A stretch of DNA of 64,000 nt from Nostoc sp. S13 (GCF_029379315.1 NZ_JAQYWQ010000010.1:42930-106929); one strand, 5' to 3'; numbered from the stretch's first letter, positions 25,094-38,435 are shown. Numbers and translations are program-made. The notes: generated by a model from the sequence alone, not told the origin.

Positions 25094-26137
25094 GTGACAA
25101 AGGAAGAACTGTTGCAAATTATAGAAAAAGCTGCCAGGGAAAAGGAAACGGTGCTAAACCTCAATCACAATCAACTCAGCAGTCTGCCACCAGAAATCAG
25201 CCAACTCTCCAACTTGACTGAGCTATCCCTCTGTGGTAATGAACTCAGCAGTCTGCCACCAGAAATCAGCCAACTCTCCAACTTGACTCACCTATACCTC
25301 GATAAAAATCAACTCAGCAGCCTGCCGCCAGAAATCAGCCAACTCTCAAAATTGACTGAGCTATCCCTTGAGAACAATCAATTCAGCAGCCTGTCGCCAG
25401 AAATCAGCCAACTCTCCAACTTGACTGAGCTATCCCTCGCTAACAATCAATTCAGCAGCCTGCCGCCAGGAATCAGCCAACTTTCAAACTTAATATGGCT
25501 ATCCTTCGATAACAATCAACTCAGCAGCCTGTCGCCAGAAATCAGCCAACTTTTCAACTTGACTGAGCTATTCCTCTGTGGTAATCAACTCAGCAGCCTA
25601 CCGCCAGAAATCAGCCAACTTTTCAACTTGACTGAGCTATTCTTCTCTGGTAATCAATTCAGCAGCCTACCGCCAGAAATCAGCCAACTCTCAAACTTGA
25701 CATTGCTAGACCTCTCTTGTAATCAACTCAGCAGTCTACCGCCAGAAATCAGCCAACTCTCAAACTTGGAATGGCTAGACCTCTCTGGCAATCAACTCAG
25801 CAACCTGCCGCCAGAAATCAGCCAACTCTCAAACTTAATATGGCTAGGCCTCTCTTACAATCAACTCAGCAGCCTGCCGCCAGAAATCAGCCAACTCTCC
25901 AAGTTTAATAAGCTAGAGCTAGACCTCAAGAACAATCCACAATTAACCTCGCCGCCGCCTGAAATTGTCAAGCAAGGAACGCAGGCAATTTTGACCTATC
26001 TTCGAGCCAGGTTAGAAGCTAAAGGATAATATCTTTCTAAGCTGCTAGTAGTTGGTGAAGGGGGTGTAAGTAAAACATCATTATTAAATGACTCGTTACA
26101 GCACTATTGCAGGGATTATAAACGTATATTTGACTAG
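25094..26137 (+). pseudogene. Broken LRR-Roc (ROCO-family) gene
   Basis: GTG 25094 follows GAGG at good spacing (TTG 25088 is less likely). It opens with a helix (TKEELLQIIEKAAREKETVLNL) and about eleven 23-residue leucine-rich repeats (NQLSSLPPEISQLSNLTEL). TAA at 26027-26029 ends the frame after YLRARLEAKG. The same frame then continues YLSKLLVVGEGGVSKTSLLN, the P-loop of a Roc GTPase with Gly replaced by Ser, before TAG at 26135. The rest of Roc and all of COR are missing. The LRR part alone (312 residues) could still be made. Confidence 0.8.
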
Positions 26138-26191
26138 AATTAAGGTATTATAGCGATTATTGTTTGGATACCATCTACGATAGGGCTTTTG

Positions 26192-26299
26192 ACTCGTTCC
26201 CAGGCTCCCCCGGGAATGCATTCATTGAGTCTCTGACTCAATGTCTAACTGGAGGCAGAGCCTCTAATCAGCCATTCCCATGCAGAGCATCGGAACGAG
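26192..26299. repeat. Palindromic dispersed repeat
   Basis: CTCGTTCC at the left and GGAACGAG at the right bound a 108 bp partly self-complementary unit (CAGGCTCC...GGGAATGCATTC, GAGGCAGAGCCTC). It fills the space between the broken ROCO gene and the amidase gene. Confidence 0.75.
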
Positions 26300-26445
26300 A
26301 AAAGGATAAAACCCCTTCCCTACTAGCGTTGGAGAGCAAGAATCAAAGCCTCTGCCCCTGTGGGGGAGAAGAATGGAAGCGGGGTTCTAAGAATAAGTTG
26401 CACATCGCGTAAGTTAATATCTACCGTTTTACTGGTATTAGAAAA

Positions 26446-27324
26446 ATGAGGTTTACAGACTGGGCGACTAGGGTGCTACTAATCTCGCTGATGTTCATGG
26501 CTTTAATTGCAGTGCTGCTAATTGGACGAGCGACAAAATTACAAAATAATCCGATAATATCCCATACATCCAATCCACAGGTTACAGCCTTGAGTCAATA
26601 TCCACAGGCGCAATTCCAATCAGCGAAAGAGTCAGAGAATAAATCTCAAAATGTTATCAAGTCTCCAGTCAAGATTAACAAGCCTCTAGCAAGGTATATA
26701 ACCACTCAAGCTTTTGCACGCTACAGACCTAATTATCAAGTTGCTTCGGTTGACCCAAGTAACTATGGTGAACGTTACGTCCAAGATGTTAACGGCGTTC
26801 CTGTTAACAACCAACCAATTATCGTCCTCCATGAAACTGGGTATTCTGCTTCCAGTGCCGTTAATTTCTTTCAAGTAGCCCATAACGATGAAAGTGTGCA
26901 AGCAAGTTACCACGCTTTAATCAAGTTAGACGGAACGGTGGTTTATCTAGTACCGCCAGAAAAGCGGGCTTTTGGTGCAGCTAACTCTGTATTTGATGGT
27001 TCCGAGGGAGTGGAAACTGTGCAGACTAATCCACATTTGCCTCCGTCTGTGAATAATTTTGCTTATCACGCTTCTTTGGAAACACCGCCAGATAGTTATG
27101 ACAGTAGCAGCCAACAAACCCATAGCGGCTACACGGAGGCTCAATATCATTCTCTTGCTTGGTTAATTGCTCAAAGTCAAGTAAGAAACGATCGCATTAC
27201 TACCCACCATCTCGTAGACCGTTCTGGTAAAAAAGTTGACCCGATAAATTTTGATGGTAATAAATTTCTGAACTTACTTAATACTTATCGTCAGGTCAGA
27301 CCAATATATAGGGTAAGTAATTAA
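26446..27324 (+). CDS. N-acetylmuramoyl-L-alanine amidase (Amidase_2/PGRP fold), membrane anchored
   Basis: 292 residues. An N-terminal hydrophobic segment (about 9-28) acts as signal anchor, then a low-complexity linker, then the amidase domain from about 110. Zinc ligands are visible: His in IIVLHETGYS, His in ITTHHLVDRS and Asp in KKVDPINFD. ASYHALIKLDG and LAWLIAQSQ are also family features. It should cleave the sugar-peptide bond of peptidoglycan in the periplasm. Confidence 0.88.
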   Translation: MRFTDWATRVLLISLMFMALIAVLLIGRATKLQNNPIISHTSNPQVTALSQYPQAQFQSAKESENKSQNVIKSPVKINKPLARYITTQAFARYRPNYQVASVDPSNYGERYVQDVNGVPVNNQPIIVLHETGYSASSAVNFFQVAHNDESVQASYHALIKLDGTVVYLVPPEKRAFGAANSVFDGSEGVETVQTNPHLPPSVNNFAYHASLETPPDSYDSSSQQTHSGYTEAQYHSLAWLIAQSQVRNDRITTHHLVDRSGKKVDPINFDGNKFLNLLNTYRQVRPIYRVSN

Positions 27325-27378
27325 TTTATAGCGGTTCCCAGATGCATGAAGTACATCAGATTAAAACCTCACCCCCAA

Positions 27379-27403
27379 CCCCTCTCCTTACTAAGGAGAG
27401 GGG
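27379..27403. repeat. Palindromic repeat CCCCTCTCCTTA...
   Basis: CCCCTCTCCTTA and TAAGGAGAGGGG make an almost perfect inverted repeat. It lies between the convergent amidase and ribBA genes and could act as a shared hairpin. Confidence 0.75.
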
Positions 27404-27458
27404 AGATGAAGCACATCTGTACCTCACGAGATTAGGAAAGGCGATAACATTATTGAAG

Positions 27459-29177
27459 CTATTTGCTAAAGCTATAAATTTGCTGCTTTTCCAGGCGATC
27501 GCTAATCGATGAAGGCAGTGTACCATCCGGGAATGTCTGGCGATCTAGTTGGACTTGTAAATTACTCAAAGGATCGCAACCAGAAGAAATCAGAAATTCT
27601 AGTTTCTGGATGTAAGGCAAAGTTGCGAGGTTGTCCAAAATCTGGAAGATTGCCTGTATATAAGGATGACCACTTTGGTGATACCAATCACAGCTAGCAA
27701 CTTTTGGCTGATCAAAACCTAAGTGTACTGTTAAAGATGGCTCGTCAAATAAAGCGATCGCTAAGGGACGCGCTTCTTCCTGCAACAATAAATCATTAGT
27801 TCTCGCTAAGTGTCGCATTTTCTCTAAGCGTTCATAACGTTCCGTCACAGCTTCTGGGTCATCTTGCCAGTGGATTGCTACTGTCACTAGATAAGTCTGT
27901 AACAGCATATGACCCAGCTTTTTCGCCTTTGTCGCCAGGTAATAGGAATTGTAGTCGGTTGCCTCAATCAATAACGGTAGGCGATCAACTACTTCCAACC
28001 CATAGCCCTTGACCCCAGCAATTTTACGGGGATTATTGGTAATCAGGCGGATCTTTTTGATGCCCAAGTCCATGAGCATTTGTGCCCCCATCCCGTAGTC
28101 TCGCAAGTCAGCAGGAAATCCCAAGCGCTCATTGGCCTCGACTGTATCGAGTCCCATATCCTGCAATGAGTAAGCTTTCAGCTTGTTAATCAAGCCGATT
28201 CCCCGCCCTTCTTGGCGCAGGTATACAACTACACCTTGACCAGCAGCCTCAATCATTTTCAGTGCGGCTTCTAATTGCATTCGACAGTCGCAGCGCAAAG
28301 AACCCAAAGCATCACCAGTTAAGCATTCTGAGTGCATCCGCACCATCACCGGCTCATCTTTGAAGTTAGCTGGATCGCCCTTGACAATTGCAACGTGTTC
28401 TGTATTATCCAGGGTATGGCGGTAGGCATAAATTTCAAACTGACCGAATTGACTAGGCAGTTTGGTAATCACCTCACGATACACTAGGCGATCGTGCTGT
28501 AGGCGATAACTAATTAAATCCGCAATACTAATAATTTTTAAATTGTGACGTTTAGCATATTCAAATAACTGCTGCAACCGCGCCATTGAACCATCGGAGT
28601 TTTGAATTTCACAAATTACCCCGGCTGGGTATAGCCCTGCTAGTCGAGATAAGTCCACCGCAGCTTCTGTATGTCCGGCGCGTTTGAGTACGCCTCCCTG
28701 TTTAGCCCGAATCGGGAAAATATGACCAGGACGACGTAAATCGGTAGGTTTTGTGGTTGGGTTGAGAGTAACCTGGATAGTGCGGGCGCGGTCTTCTGCT
28801 GAGATGCCTGTGGTAACACCCAATTCTGGCCCGGCATCAATACTGACAGTGAAGGCAGTTTGGTTAGTATCTGTAATGTTGCTGACCATCAAGGGTAAGT
28901 CTAGCTCGTCTAGGCGATCGCCTGTCATTGCCAAACAAATCAGTCCTCTAGCTTCCACCGCCATGAAATTAATCGTGTCGGGTGTGGCAAATTGGGCAGC
29001 ACAGATTAAGTCGCCTTCATTTTCCCTATTTTCATCATCTACCACTACAATGACACGACCAGATTTTAGGTCTGCTAAAGCGGCATCAATCGAATCAAAT
29101 TTAAAACCTTGGGTAGTATTAGGCTGTGACACAGAAAGATTTCCAGCTACCAACGTAAATTTTTTTAACAATTTCAT
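27459..29177 (-). CDS. ribBA: Bifunctional 3,4-dihydroxy-2-butanone 4-phosphate synthase / GTP cyclohydrolase II
   Basis: 572 residues. RibB domain (about 25-225): [17 protein letters not shown], acidic loop and [14 protein letters not shown]. RibA domain (about 230-430): [20 protein letters not shown] with the zinc Cys residues and [13 protein letters not shown] further C-terminal segment (about 430-572) is typical of cyanobacterial versions. It makes both precursors of riboflavin from ribulose 5-phosphate and GTP. The first 25 residues are poorly conserved-looking, so the true start may be slightly inside. No FMN riboswitch pattern was recognised upstream. Confidence 0.94.
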   Translation of the reverse strand: MKLLKKFTLVAGNLSVSQPNTTQGFKFDSIDAALADLKSGRVIVVVDDENRENEGDLICAAQFATPDTINFMAVEARGLICLAMTGDRLDELDLPLMVSNITDTNQTAFTVSIDAGPELGVTTGISAEDRARTIQVTLNPTTKPTDLRRPGHIFPIRAKQGGVLKRAGHTEAAVDLSRLAGLYPAGVICEIQNSDGSMARLQQLFEYAKRHNLKIISIADLISYRLQHDRLVYREVITKLPSQFGQFEIYAYRHTLDNTEHVAIVKGDPANFKDEPVMVRMHSECLTGDALGSLRCDCRMQLEAALKMIEAAGQGVVVYLRQEGRGIGLINKLKAYSLQDMGLDTVEANERLGFPADLRDYGMGAQMLMDLGIKKIRLITNNPRKIAGVKGYGLEVVDRLPLLIEATDYNSYYLATKAKKLGHMLLQTYLVTVAIHWQDDPEAVTERYERLEKMRHLARTNDLLLQEEARPLAIALFDEPSLTVHLGFDQPKVASCDWYHQSGHPYIQAIFQILDNLATLPYIQKLEFLISSGCDPLSNLQVQLDRQTFPDGTLPSSISDRLEKQQIYSFSK

Positions 29178-29593
29178 TTCTTCTTTTCGATTGTAGCTCC
29201 TTTACAAGTCAGAGAATTAGACTAGCAATGATTTGATAACGTGGCAAAAATTTTTGCCATTAAAATTAGGGTCAAGGGGAGTGACTGCGGTCTTCTCCCA
29301 AGGGGCGATAATGCAGCCTCAACTCTTGGAGAGGCTGCCGTCAACGAGTCCGCGTATTCCTGCAAAGAAGCCAGCCGCTATGCGCGGGTCTCCCGACTTG
29401 AGCGGACTGGTGTCAAGTGGGGTTCAAGAGTCAATTAACTGAATTTTATATAGACTTTCGACTCTTGACTTTGGACTGTTGACTCCCCAAAACAAAGTGA
29501 AGGGGTTTGAGGCGTTTTGTGCGCTGCGCTAGTCGCTGATATTGTTGATAGCTGAGAACGAATTAACTATTCATGGGATAAGGATTTCAGATC
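29178..29593. other. Intergenic region between divergent ribBA and argC
   Basis: Contains dispersed repeat material at about 29270-29435 (GCGGTCTTCTCCCAAGGGG and GGAGAGGCTGCC, then the GCGGGTCTCCCGACTTGAGCGG type). Apparent frames through it are by-products. A short tandem CTTTCGACTCTTGACTTTGG run lies near 29453. No gene seen. Confidence 0.6.
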
Positions 29594-30652
29594 ATGGGCA
29601 AATTTAGACGCGTACCCGTTGGGATTGTTGGCGCGTCGGGCTATGGCGGAGTACAGTTAGTACGATTACTGATGGATCATCCAGAAGTCGAACTGGTTTA
29701 TTTAGGCGGTGAGAGCAGTATCGGGAAATCCTTTGGAGATATCTACCCACATCTGGCTCATGCAGCTAAACTGCCAATAGAGGCGGTAGAACCAGAAATA
29801 ATTGCTCATCGCTGTGAAGTAGTTTTCCTGTCTTTACCAAATGGTCTGGCTTGCCAAATCGTGCCCAAACTTTTGGAAAAAGGATGTAAAGTACTAGATT
29901 TGAGTGCAGATTATCGGTTCAGTGATTTGACAACTTATACAAATTGGTATGGTACAGAGAGAAGCGATCGCACAATTGCAGCTACAGCAGTTTATGGATT
30001 ACCAGAACTTTATCGCGATCGCATTGCCGAAGCTCAACTCGTTGGCTGTCCTGGTTCCTACCCGACTGCTAGTCTTTTAGCACTTTCACCACTCTTAAAG
30101 CAAGGTTTAATCGTACCGGAGACAGCTATTATCGATGCCAAATCTGGCACATCTAGTAGTGGACGACAACCTAAAACCAACTTATTACTAGCTGAGGCAG
30201 ACAACTCCATAGCAGCTTTCAATGTTGGGCGTCACCATCATACCCCAGAAATTGAGGAAATTTGCAGTGACTTAGCTGGTCACGAACTCATGATCCAATT
30301 TACACCACACCTGATCCCAATGGTGCGTGGTATGTTGGCAACGGTATATGCCACACTGCGCGATCCTGGTTTAGTGCGAGATGACTTAATCACAATTTTC
30401 TCAGCCTTCTACCGCAACTCTCCTTGGGTGAAAATCTGCGGTAGCGGCGTTTACCCCCAAACCAAATGGGCTAACGGCAGCAATCTTTGTTATATCGGTG
30501 TAGAAGTTGACCCGCGCACAGGTCGCGTGATTGTCATGTCAGCAATTGACAATCTAATTAAAGGGCAGGCGGGTCAAGCGATTCAGTGTCTAAACCTGAT
30601 GATGGGCTGGGATGAAACGTTGGGGTTGCCCAAGTTGGGGTTTTATCCGTGA
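29594..30652 (+). CDS. argC: N-acetyl-gamma-glutamyl-phosphate reductase with catalytic Cys replaced by Ser
   Basis: 352 residues, full length, with [18 protein letters not shown] (NADP binding), VFLSLPNG and [10 protein letters not shown]. The enzyme reduces N-acetylglutamyl phosphate in arginine synthesis. The active-site block normally reads P-G-C-[YF]-P-T; here it reads [10 protein letters not shown], with TCC (Ser) at the catalytic position and a Cys two residues earlier. The following SGTSSSGRQ also differs from the usual small-residue loop. The rest looks well conserved, so the gene does not look decayed. It may be a low-activity paralogue, or the base may be wrong. Confidence 0.9.
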   Translation: MGKFRRVPVGIVGASGYGGVQLVRLLMDHPEVELVYLGGESSIGKSFGDIYPHLAHAAKLPIEAVEPEIIAHRCEVVFLSLPNGLACQIVPKLLEKGCKVLDLSADYRFSDLTTYTNWYGTERSDRTIAATAVYGLPELYRDRIAEAQLVGCPGSYPTASLLALSPLLKQGLIVPETAIIDAKSGTSSSGRQPKTNLLLAEADNSIAAFNVGRHHHTPEIEEICSDLAGHELMIQFTPHLIPMVRGMLATVYATLRDPGLVRDDLITIFSAFYRNSPWVKICGSGVYPQTKWANGSNLCYIGVEVDPRTGRVIVMSAIDNLIKGQAGQAIQCLNLMMGWDETLGLPKLGFYP

Positions 30653-30656
30653 TAAA

Positions 30657-30726
30657 TGGGGAGTGGGGAATGGGGAATGGGGAATGGGGAAAGACCTTAC
30701 TCCCTACTCCCTATTCCCTACTCCCC
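30657..30726. repeat. GGGGAATG minisatellite with complementary half
   Basis: Tandem GGGGAGT/GGGGAAT units are followed by TCCCTACTCCC/TATTCCC units, so the array can fold on itself between the convergent argC and eno genes. Confidence 0.8.
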
Positions 30727-30733
30727 CTCTTCT

Positions 30734-32050
<1,317 letters not shown>

Positions 32051-32299
32051 TTACGCATACAGTCCAGCTGCCTAACCCAATCGCTAGCATAGGCGGTTAA
32101 CAGACTTTGTTGGCTGAGATTAAAGAAGATTTCCATTATTTATATGGATAGGGAGCAATACCAAGAATGGATAAGGAAATGTTTATCCTGTCCTTTACCT
32201 TTTAATTACTTCTCTGATGGCATTTTTACCTTAAGACTTTCAGCTAGGTAAAATGTTGGCAGAGAATAACACTAAATCAATTACAGAGAAAAGGTCAAT

Positions 32300-32734
32300 A
32301 TGCGATTACTACACACAATGCTGCGGGTGGGCAACCTTGAAGAGTCCTTAAAGTTCTACTGTGAACTTCTAGGAATGAAACTACTGCGCCGAAAAGACTA
32401 TCCAGGGGGAGAATTTACCCTAGCTTTTGTGGGCTACGGTGATGAAAGCGACAACTCGGTAATAGAACTAACCTACAACTGGGGTGTGGAAAAGTACGAA
32501 TTGGGTAATGCTTATGGTCACATTGCTCTTGGCGTTGATGATATTTACGCTAAGTGTGAAGAAATCCGCAATCAGGGCGGTAAAGTCGTGCGCGAACCAG
32601 GGGCGATGAAACATGGTACGACAGTAATTGCTTTTGTGGAAGATCCAGATGGGTATAAAGTTGAACTGATTCAACTGGGAAATCAAGGGTCAGCAGTTAA
32701 ACAAGAATCACAACAGCAACTTGTGAGTCAGTAA
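32300..32734 (+). CDS. gloA: Lactoylglutathione lyase (glyoxalase I)
   Basis: 144 residues. Metal ligands match the E. coli pattern: His in RLLHTMLRV, Glu in VIELTYNW, His in AYGHIALGV and Glu in YKVELIQLG. It detoxifies methylglyoxal with glutathione. The C-terminal [10 protein letters not shown] is an unconserved tail. Confidence 0.93.
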   Translation: MRLLHTMLRVGNLEESLKFYCELLGMKLLRRKDYPGGEFTLAFVGYGDESDNSVIELTYNWGVEKYELGNAYGHIALGVDDIYAKCEEIRNQGGKVVREPGAMKHGTTVIAFVEDPDGYKVELIQLGNQGSAVKQESQQQLVSQ

Positions 32735-33239
<505 letters not shown>

Positions 33240-35882
33240 ATGCAACCTACAGATCCGAATAAATTTACTGATAAAGCCTGGGAAGCAATTGTTAAATCTC
33301 AGGATATAGTCCGTGCTTATCAACAACAGCAACTAGATGTTGAACATTTAATTATTGCCCTGTTAGAAGAACCCACTAGTTTAGCAATTCGTATCCTGGC
33401 TCGATCTGAGGTCGATCCAATCCGGTTGCAACAGCAACTAGAAGCCTTCACCCAACGTCAGCCGAAAGTTGGTAAAAGTGATCAGCTTTACCTTAGCCGC
33501 AATTTAGATGTTTTACTAGACCGAGCTGAGGAAGCTAGAACCAGGATGAAAGACTCCTACATTTCTGTAGAACACATACTTTTGGCCTTTACTGAAGACG
33601 ATCGCATTGGACGAAAGATACTCAAAGGCTTTAACGCGGATGCAGCTAAACTAGAAGCTACTATCAAAGCCATTCGCGGTAGCCAAAAGGTGACAGATCA
33701 AACCCCAGAATCCCGCTATGAAGCCTTACAAAAATTTGGCAGAGATTTGACAGAACAGGCAAAAGCTGGAAAACTTGATCCGGTGATTGGGCGGGATGAC
33801 GAAATTCGGCGGGTAATTCAAGTATTGTCTCGTCGGAGCAAAAATAACCCCGTCTTAATTGGTGAACCTGGGGTAGGTAAAACTGCGATCGCTGAAGCTT
33901 TGGCACAACGCATGGTAAATGGTGATGTTCCCGAATCCTTGAAAAACCGCAAACTCATCTCTTTAGATATGGGTAGTTTGATTGCTGGGGCAAAATTGCG
34001 AGGAGAATTTGAAGAACGCTTGAAAGCAGTCCTCAAGGAAGTTACAGAATCTAACGGTGACATCGTACTGTTTATTGACGAATTGCATACTGTAGTCGGC
34101 GCCGGTTCCACTCAACAAGGGGCAATGGATGCCGGAAATCTGCTCAAACCGATGCTGGCACGGGGAGAACTGCGTTGCATTGGCGCAACTACCTTAGATG
34201 AGTTCCGCAAACACATTGAGAAAGATGCCGCCCTAGAACGCCGCTTTCAGCAAGTATTTGTGGATCAGCCAAGTGTGGAAAATACTATTTCCATTCTGCG
34301 GGGGTTGAAAGAACGCTATGAAGTCCATCACAATGTCAAAATTTCTGATTCGGCTTTGGTAGCAGCAGCAACCCTGTCAGCGCGTTATATTAGCGATCGC
34401 TTCTTGCCAGATAAAGCCATTGATTTGGTAGATGAAGCAGCAGCACAGTTGAAAATGGAGATTACCTCTAAACCAGCAGAATTAGAAACCATTGATCGTC
34501 GCCTCATGCAGCTAGAAATGGAAAAGCTATCATTAGCTGGCGAAGAAAAGGGTACTCCCCAAACTAAAGAACGTTTACAGCGAATTGAGCAAGAAATCGC
34601 CAATTTAACGGAAAAACAGCAAATATTTAATGAGCAATGGCAAGGTGAAAAGCAGATATTGGAGGCGATAAGCGCTTTAAAGAAAGAAGAAGATGCGCTG
34701 CGAGTGCAAATTGAACAAGCGGAACGTGCTTATGATCTAAATAAAGCTGCCCAATTGAAGTATGGCAAATTGGAGGGAGTGCAGCACGAGCGCGAAGCCA
34801 AAGAAGCGAACCTTTTAGAAATTCAAAACCAAGGTTCCACGTTGCTGCGAGAACAAGTCACCGAAGCCGATATTGCCGAAATCGTCGCCAAATGGACAGG
34901 AATCCCTGTCAATCGCCTGTTGGAATCGGAACGGCAAAAATTACTACAACTAGAAAGTCATTTACATGAACGAGTCATTGGGCAAGAGGAAGCTGTAGAA
35001 GCGGTAGCAGCCGCAATTCGTCGCGCCCGTGCGGGGATGAAAGATCCCTCTCGTCCCATTGGTTCATTTATGTTCATGGGCCCCACAGGTGTGGGCAAAA
35101 CCGAACTCGCCCGTGCTTTAGCTCAATTTCTCTTTGATTCTGATGATGCATTGGTGCGCTTGGATATGTCTGAGTATATGGAAAAACACTCAGTTTCTCG
35201 CCTTGTGGGAGCGCCTCCAGGATATGTAGGATATGAAGAAGGTGGTCAACTTTCCGAGGCGATTCGCCGCCGTCCCTACTCAGTGGTGCTGTTGGATGAA
35301 GTGGAAAAGGCGCACCCCGATGTGTTCAATATTTTATTGCAGGTGTTAGATGATGGGAGAATTACTGACTCTCAGGGAAGGACAGTAGATTTTCGTAATA
35401 GCGTCATTGTCATGACTAGTAATATTGGTAGCGAACATATCTTGGATATATCGGGTGATGATTCCAAGTATGAATCAATGCGGATCAGGGTAATGGAAGC
35501 CTTGCGATCGCATTTCCGCCCGGAATTTCTCAACCGCGTCGATGATATTATTCTCTTCCATACCTTAAATCGCACCCAAATGCGGCAGATCATCCGTATT
35601 CAACTCAAGCGGGTAGAAAATCTCCTGCGCGAGCAAAAAATCTTCTTTGAGATATCCCAAGCTGCCTGTGATTACCTTGTAGAATCAGGTTATGACCCTG
35701 TTTACGGTGCTCGCCCACTCAAACGGGCAATTCAGCGAGAAGTAGAAAACCCCCTCGCCACCAAGTTATTGGAAAATACTTTTATCTCTGGAGACACGAT
35801 TATCATTGACAAAAATGAAAACGGTTTGTCTTTTAACAAAAAAATGCTGGTGAAGGTATCAGTACCACAGATTGCTACATAG
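33240..35882 (+). CDS. clpB: ATP-dependent disaggregase ClpB
   Basis: 880 residues. Order: double Clp-N domain (about 1-150), AAA-1 (Walker [15 protein letters not shown]; Walker [11 protein letters not shown]), coiled-coil M domain (about 410-530), AAA-2 (Walker [15 protein letters not shown]; Walker [12 protein letters not shown]), [15 protein letters not shown] pore loop and [15 protein letters not shown]. It rescues aggregated proteins with the DnaK system. Cyanobacteria often carry two clpB genes; I cannot tell from this sequence alone which one this is. The separate htpG chaperone gene lies 540 bases downstream. Confidence 0.95.
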   Translation: MQPTDPNKFTDKAWEAIVKSQDIVRAYQQQQLDVEHLIIALLEEPTSLAIRILARSEVDPIRLQQQLEAFTQRQPKVGKSDQLYLSRNLDVLLDRAEEARTRMKDSYISVEHILLAFTEDDRIGRKILKGFNADAAKLEATIKAIRGSQKVTDQTPESRYEALQKFGRDLTEQAKAGKLDPVIGRDDEIRRVIQVLSRRSKNNPVLIGEPGVGKTAIAEALAQRMVNGDVPESLKNRKLISLDMGSLIAGAKLRGEFEERLKAVLKEVTESNGDIVLFIDELHTVVGAGSTQQGAMDAGNLLKPMLARGELRCIGATTLDEFRKHIEKDAALERRFQQVFVDQPSVENTISILRGLKERYEVHHNVKISDSALVAAATLSARYISDRFLPDKAIDLVDEAAAQLKMEITSKPAELETIDRRLMQLEMEKLSLAGEEKGTPQTKERLQRIEQEIANLTEKQQIFNEQWQGEKQILEAISALKKEEDALRVQIEQAERAYDLNKAAQLKYGKLEGVQHEREAKEANLLEIQNQGSTLLREQVTEADIAEIVAKWTGIPVNRLLESERQKLLQLESHLHERVIGQEEAVEAVAAAIRRARAGMKDPSRPIGSFMFMGPTGVGKTELARALAQFLFDSDDALVRLDMSEYMEKHSVSRLVGAPPGYVGYEEGGQLSEAIRRRPYSVVLLDEVEKAHPDVFNILLQVLDDGRITDSQGRTVDFRNSVIVMTSNIGSEHILDISGDDSKYESMRIRVMEALRSHFRPEFLNRVDDIILFHTLNRTQMRQIIRIQLKRVENLLREQKIFFEISQAACDYLVESGYDPVYGARPLKRAIQREVENPLATKLLENTFISGDTIIIDKNENGLSFNKKMLVKVSVPQIAT

Positions 35883-36420
35883 CAGTTATTAATTGCGTGG
35901 AATACAGTCGGGGCGCACATTTATGCGCTCTTACTGGGTGTTGTATCAATTTATTTCTTACGAATTAGGAATTAGCATGAGAAACTGTAGCCGAAATCCT
36001 AATTTTTTTCTTAGGGGCAATACCCTGCGGTCAGCCGCTTCTCTTCGAGACGCACTCGCGTTTGCGTCTAGATGAATTGCCCCTAATAGCGTCTAGTTTT
36101 GCGTAAGTCCAACTGCTTTGAAAATCGGGAGTCGGGAGTAGGGAAATCCGAATCAGAAAATGGCGGCAAACAATGCTAAAAAAACAAGCGATCGCCTAAG
36201 GTATCTTTTAAAATTCTTATTGGTATCATCTCGTTCTGTGTTCTCCGGGTTTATCCTGGAAAACAGACAACTAGTACACTACGGCGTAAATAAACATACC
36301 ATTTCAAATGGCGCAAGAGCTTGAAATACAGTTCTTTTGACTTTTGACTTCCGCCTTGCGGTACTAGGCTGTATTAGCTACTATCATCATTTCAGATACT
36401 AACATTGAAGATTATCAATC
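35883..36420. other. Intergenic region between clpB and htpG
   Basis: About 540 bases. It holds the palindromic repeat at 36012-36085; the rest is AT-rich and should contain the htpG promoter. No further gene is seen. Confidence 0.5.
36012..36085. repeat. 74 bp hairpin repeat
   Basis: TAGGGGCAAT and ATTGCCCCTA bound a 74 bp unit. The inside carries CGCTTCTCTTCGAGACGC, related to the repeat inserted in aroB. Confidence 0.8.
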
Positions 36421-38412
36421 ATGCTAGAACAAGGTACTATCAGTATTCATACTGAGAATATTTTCCCGATCATTAAGAAGTCGCTCTACTCAGACCACCA
36501 AATATTCTTGCGGGAACTGGTATCTAACGCTGTAGACGCCATCCAAAAGCTGAAAATGGTATCCCGCGCCGGAGATTATGCTGGAGATATCGGCGAACCT
36601 GAAATTGAAATTGCCATTGATAAAGATAAGAAGACTCTCTCGATCTCCGATAACGGTATCGGCATGACCGCAGATGAAGTTAAGAAATATATCAATCAGG
36701 TTGCCTTCTCAAGTGCTGAAGAATTTATTCATAAGTATGAAGACAAGTCAGATCAAGCAATTATTGGTCACTTCGGTCTTGGCTTCTATTCCTCCTTTAT
36801 GGTGGCGCAAAAGGTAGAGATTGATACTCTCTCATATCAAGAAGGAGCGCAGGCGGTTCACTGGAGTTGCGATGGTTCCCCAGCATTCACCCTAGAAGAT
36901 TCGCCTCGAACAACTCGCGGCACCACTATTACTCTCAGCCTGCAAGGAGAAGAGGAGGAATTTTTAGAATCAGCACGAATTAAGAATCTTGTCAAGACCT
37001 ACTGCGACTTCTTGCCAGTACCGATTAAACTCGATGGCGAAGTATTAAATAAGCAAAAAGCACCGTGGCGAGACTCTCCGAGTAACCTGAGTCAAGAAGA
37101 TTATTTAGAGTTTTACCGCTACCTGTATCCTTTTCAGGAAGAGCCTTTGTTGTGGGTACATCTAAATACTGACTATCCCTTTATCATCAATGGCATTCTC
37201 TATTTTCCCAAAATGAGGCCGGATGTAGATGTTACTAAAGGGCAGATCAAGCTATTTTCTAATCAAGTTTTTGTTAGCGACAACTGCGAAGAAATTATCC
37301 CGCAATTTCTGATGCCGATGCGCGGTGTGATTGATAGCACCGATATTCCTCTAAACGTATCACGTAGTGCCTTGCAAGGCGATCGCACCGTGCGGAGAAT
37401 CGGTGATTACATCGCCAAAAAAGTCGGCGATCGCCTCAAAGAACTTTTCCGCGATCATCGTGAACAATACATTAGCGCCTGGAAGGATCTTGGTACTTTT
37501 GTAAAATTCGGCGTTCTCAACGACGAGAAATTCAAAAAACAAATCGAAGATATTATCGTCTTCCGCACCACCGCCAAGCTGACAGAAAAACCTGCTGCTG
37601 AAACTCCAGCAGTTGAAGTACAGTCTTCAGAGGGCGATGCTTGGCAAGATGTTACTCCTCCCTCACCCGATCCTGATTTTTCAGCACCGAGCGCTCCTTA
37701 CACCACGCTCAAAGAGTATCTAGAACGCAACAAAGAACATCACGAAAACCGGGTTTTCTATACCACCGATGGAGCAACCCAAGCTACCTATATAGAACTG
37801 CACAAAAATCAAGGCTTGGAAGTCCTGTTTATGGACTCCTTCATCGACACCCACTTTATCAACTTCCTAGAGCGGGAATATCAGGATGTCAAGTTTACGC
37901 GGGTAGACTCAGATTTAGATAATACCCTGCTGGAACAAGACAAAGGTACGGAAATTGTTGATCCCAAGACGAACAAAACCCGGAGTGAGACGATCAAAGA
38001 GTTATTTGAGAAATCCCTCAACAAACCCAAACTCAACATCCGTACCGAAGCGTTGAAATCAGATGATCCTCAAGGTACACCACCTGCGATCGTGCTTTTA
38101 CCAGAAATTCTCCGCCGGATGCGAGAAATGAACGCCATGATGCAGCAGCAGACAGTAGATTTTCCCGAAGATCACGTTTTGCTGGTGAATACTGCTCACC
38201 CACTGATTCAAAATCTGGCAAATCTTAACCAAGGTAGTATTATTCAAGGTGAGGGTCAATCGCCTACAGATCAGTTAGTCAACTTGATTTGCCAACACGT
38301 CTACGATTTAGCGCTAATGTCTCAGAAAGGATTTGACGCTGACGGAATGAAATCATTTGTCGAGCGATCGAATGAAGTACTCACCAAGCTGACGGAACAA
38401 GCTAGTAAATAG
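36421..38412 (+). CDS. htpG: Chaperone HtpG (Hsp90)
   Basis: 663 residues. The N-terminal GHKL ATPase is clear: RELVSNAVDAIQKL, ISDNGIGMTADEV, GHFGLGFYSSFMVA and GTTITLSL. The middle domain has LNVSRSALQGDR. An acidic Pro-rich insertion (about residues 395-430) and a C-terminal dimerisation region follow. Hsp90 assists protein folding under heat and light stress. No CIRCE operator was seen upstream. Confidence 0.95.
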   Translation: MLEQGTISIHTENIFPIIKKSLYSDHQIFLRELVSNAVDAIQKLKMVSRAGDYAGDIGEPEIEIAIDKDKKTLSISDNGIGMTADEVKKYINQVAFSSAEEFIHKYEDKSDQAIIGHFGLGFYSSFMVAQKVEIDTLSYQEGAQAVHWSCDGSPAFTLEDSPRTTRGTTITLSLQGEEEEFLESARIKNLVKTYCDFLPVPIKLDGEVLNKQKAPWRDSPSNLSQEDYLEFYRYLYPFQEEPLLWVHLNTDYPFIINGILYFPKMRPDVDVTKGQIKLFSNQVFVSDNCEEIIPQFLMPMRGVIDSTDIPLNVSRSALQGDRTVRRIGDYIAKKVGDRLKELFRDHREQYISAWKDLGTFVKFGVLNDEKFKKQIEDIIVFRTTAKLTEKPAAETPAVEVQSSEGDAWQDVTPPSPDPDFSAPSAPYTTLKEYLERNKEHHENRVFYTTDGATQATYIELHKNQGLEVLFMDSFIDTHFINFLEREYQDVKFTRVDSDLDNTLLEQDKGTEIVDPKTNKTRSETIKELFEKSLNKPKLNIRTEALKSDDPQGTPPAIVLLPEILRRMREMNAMMQQQTVDFPEDHVLLVNTAHPLIQNLANLNQGSIIQGEGQSPTDQLVNLICQHVYDLALMSQKGFDADGMKSFVERSNEVLTKLTEQASK

Positions 38413-38415
38413 GAG

Positions 38416-38435
38416 AGACGCGATTAATCGCGTCT
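38416..38435. repeat. 20 bp perfect palindrome (AGACGCGATTAATCGCGTCT)
   Basis: A member of the palindrome family that also occurs as a triplicate at 51618-51715 and, with a different centre, at 53907-53936. It is 4 bases after the htpG stop and may act as a 3' hairpin. Confidence 0.85.

Noticed and set aside
26164..26412. 82-codon frame upstream of the amidase gene
   Set aside because: It translates the palindromic repeat at 26192-26299; composition is not protein-like.
29170..29260. FMN riboswitch before ribBA
   Set aside because: The conserved RFN element blocks could not be found in the short leader.
28753..29442. Plus-strand frames opposite and beside ribBA
   Set aside because: These are the antisense of ribBA or lie in dispersed repeats.
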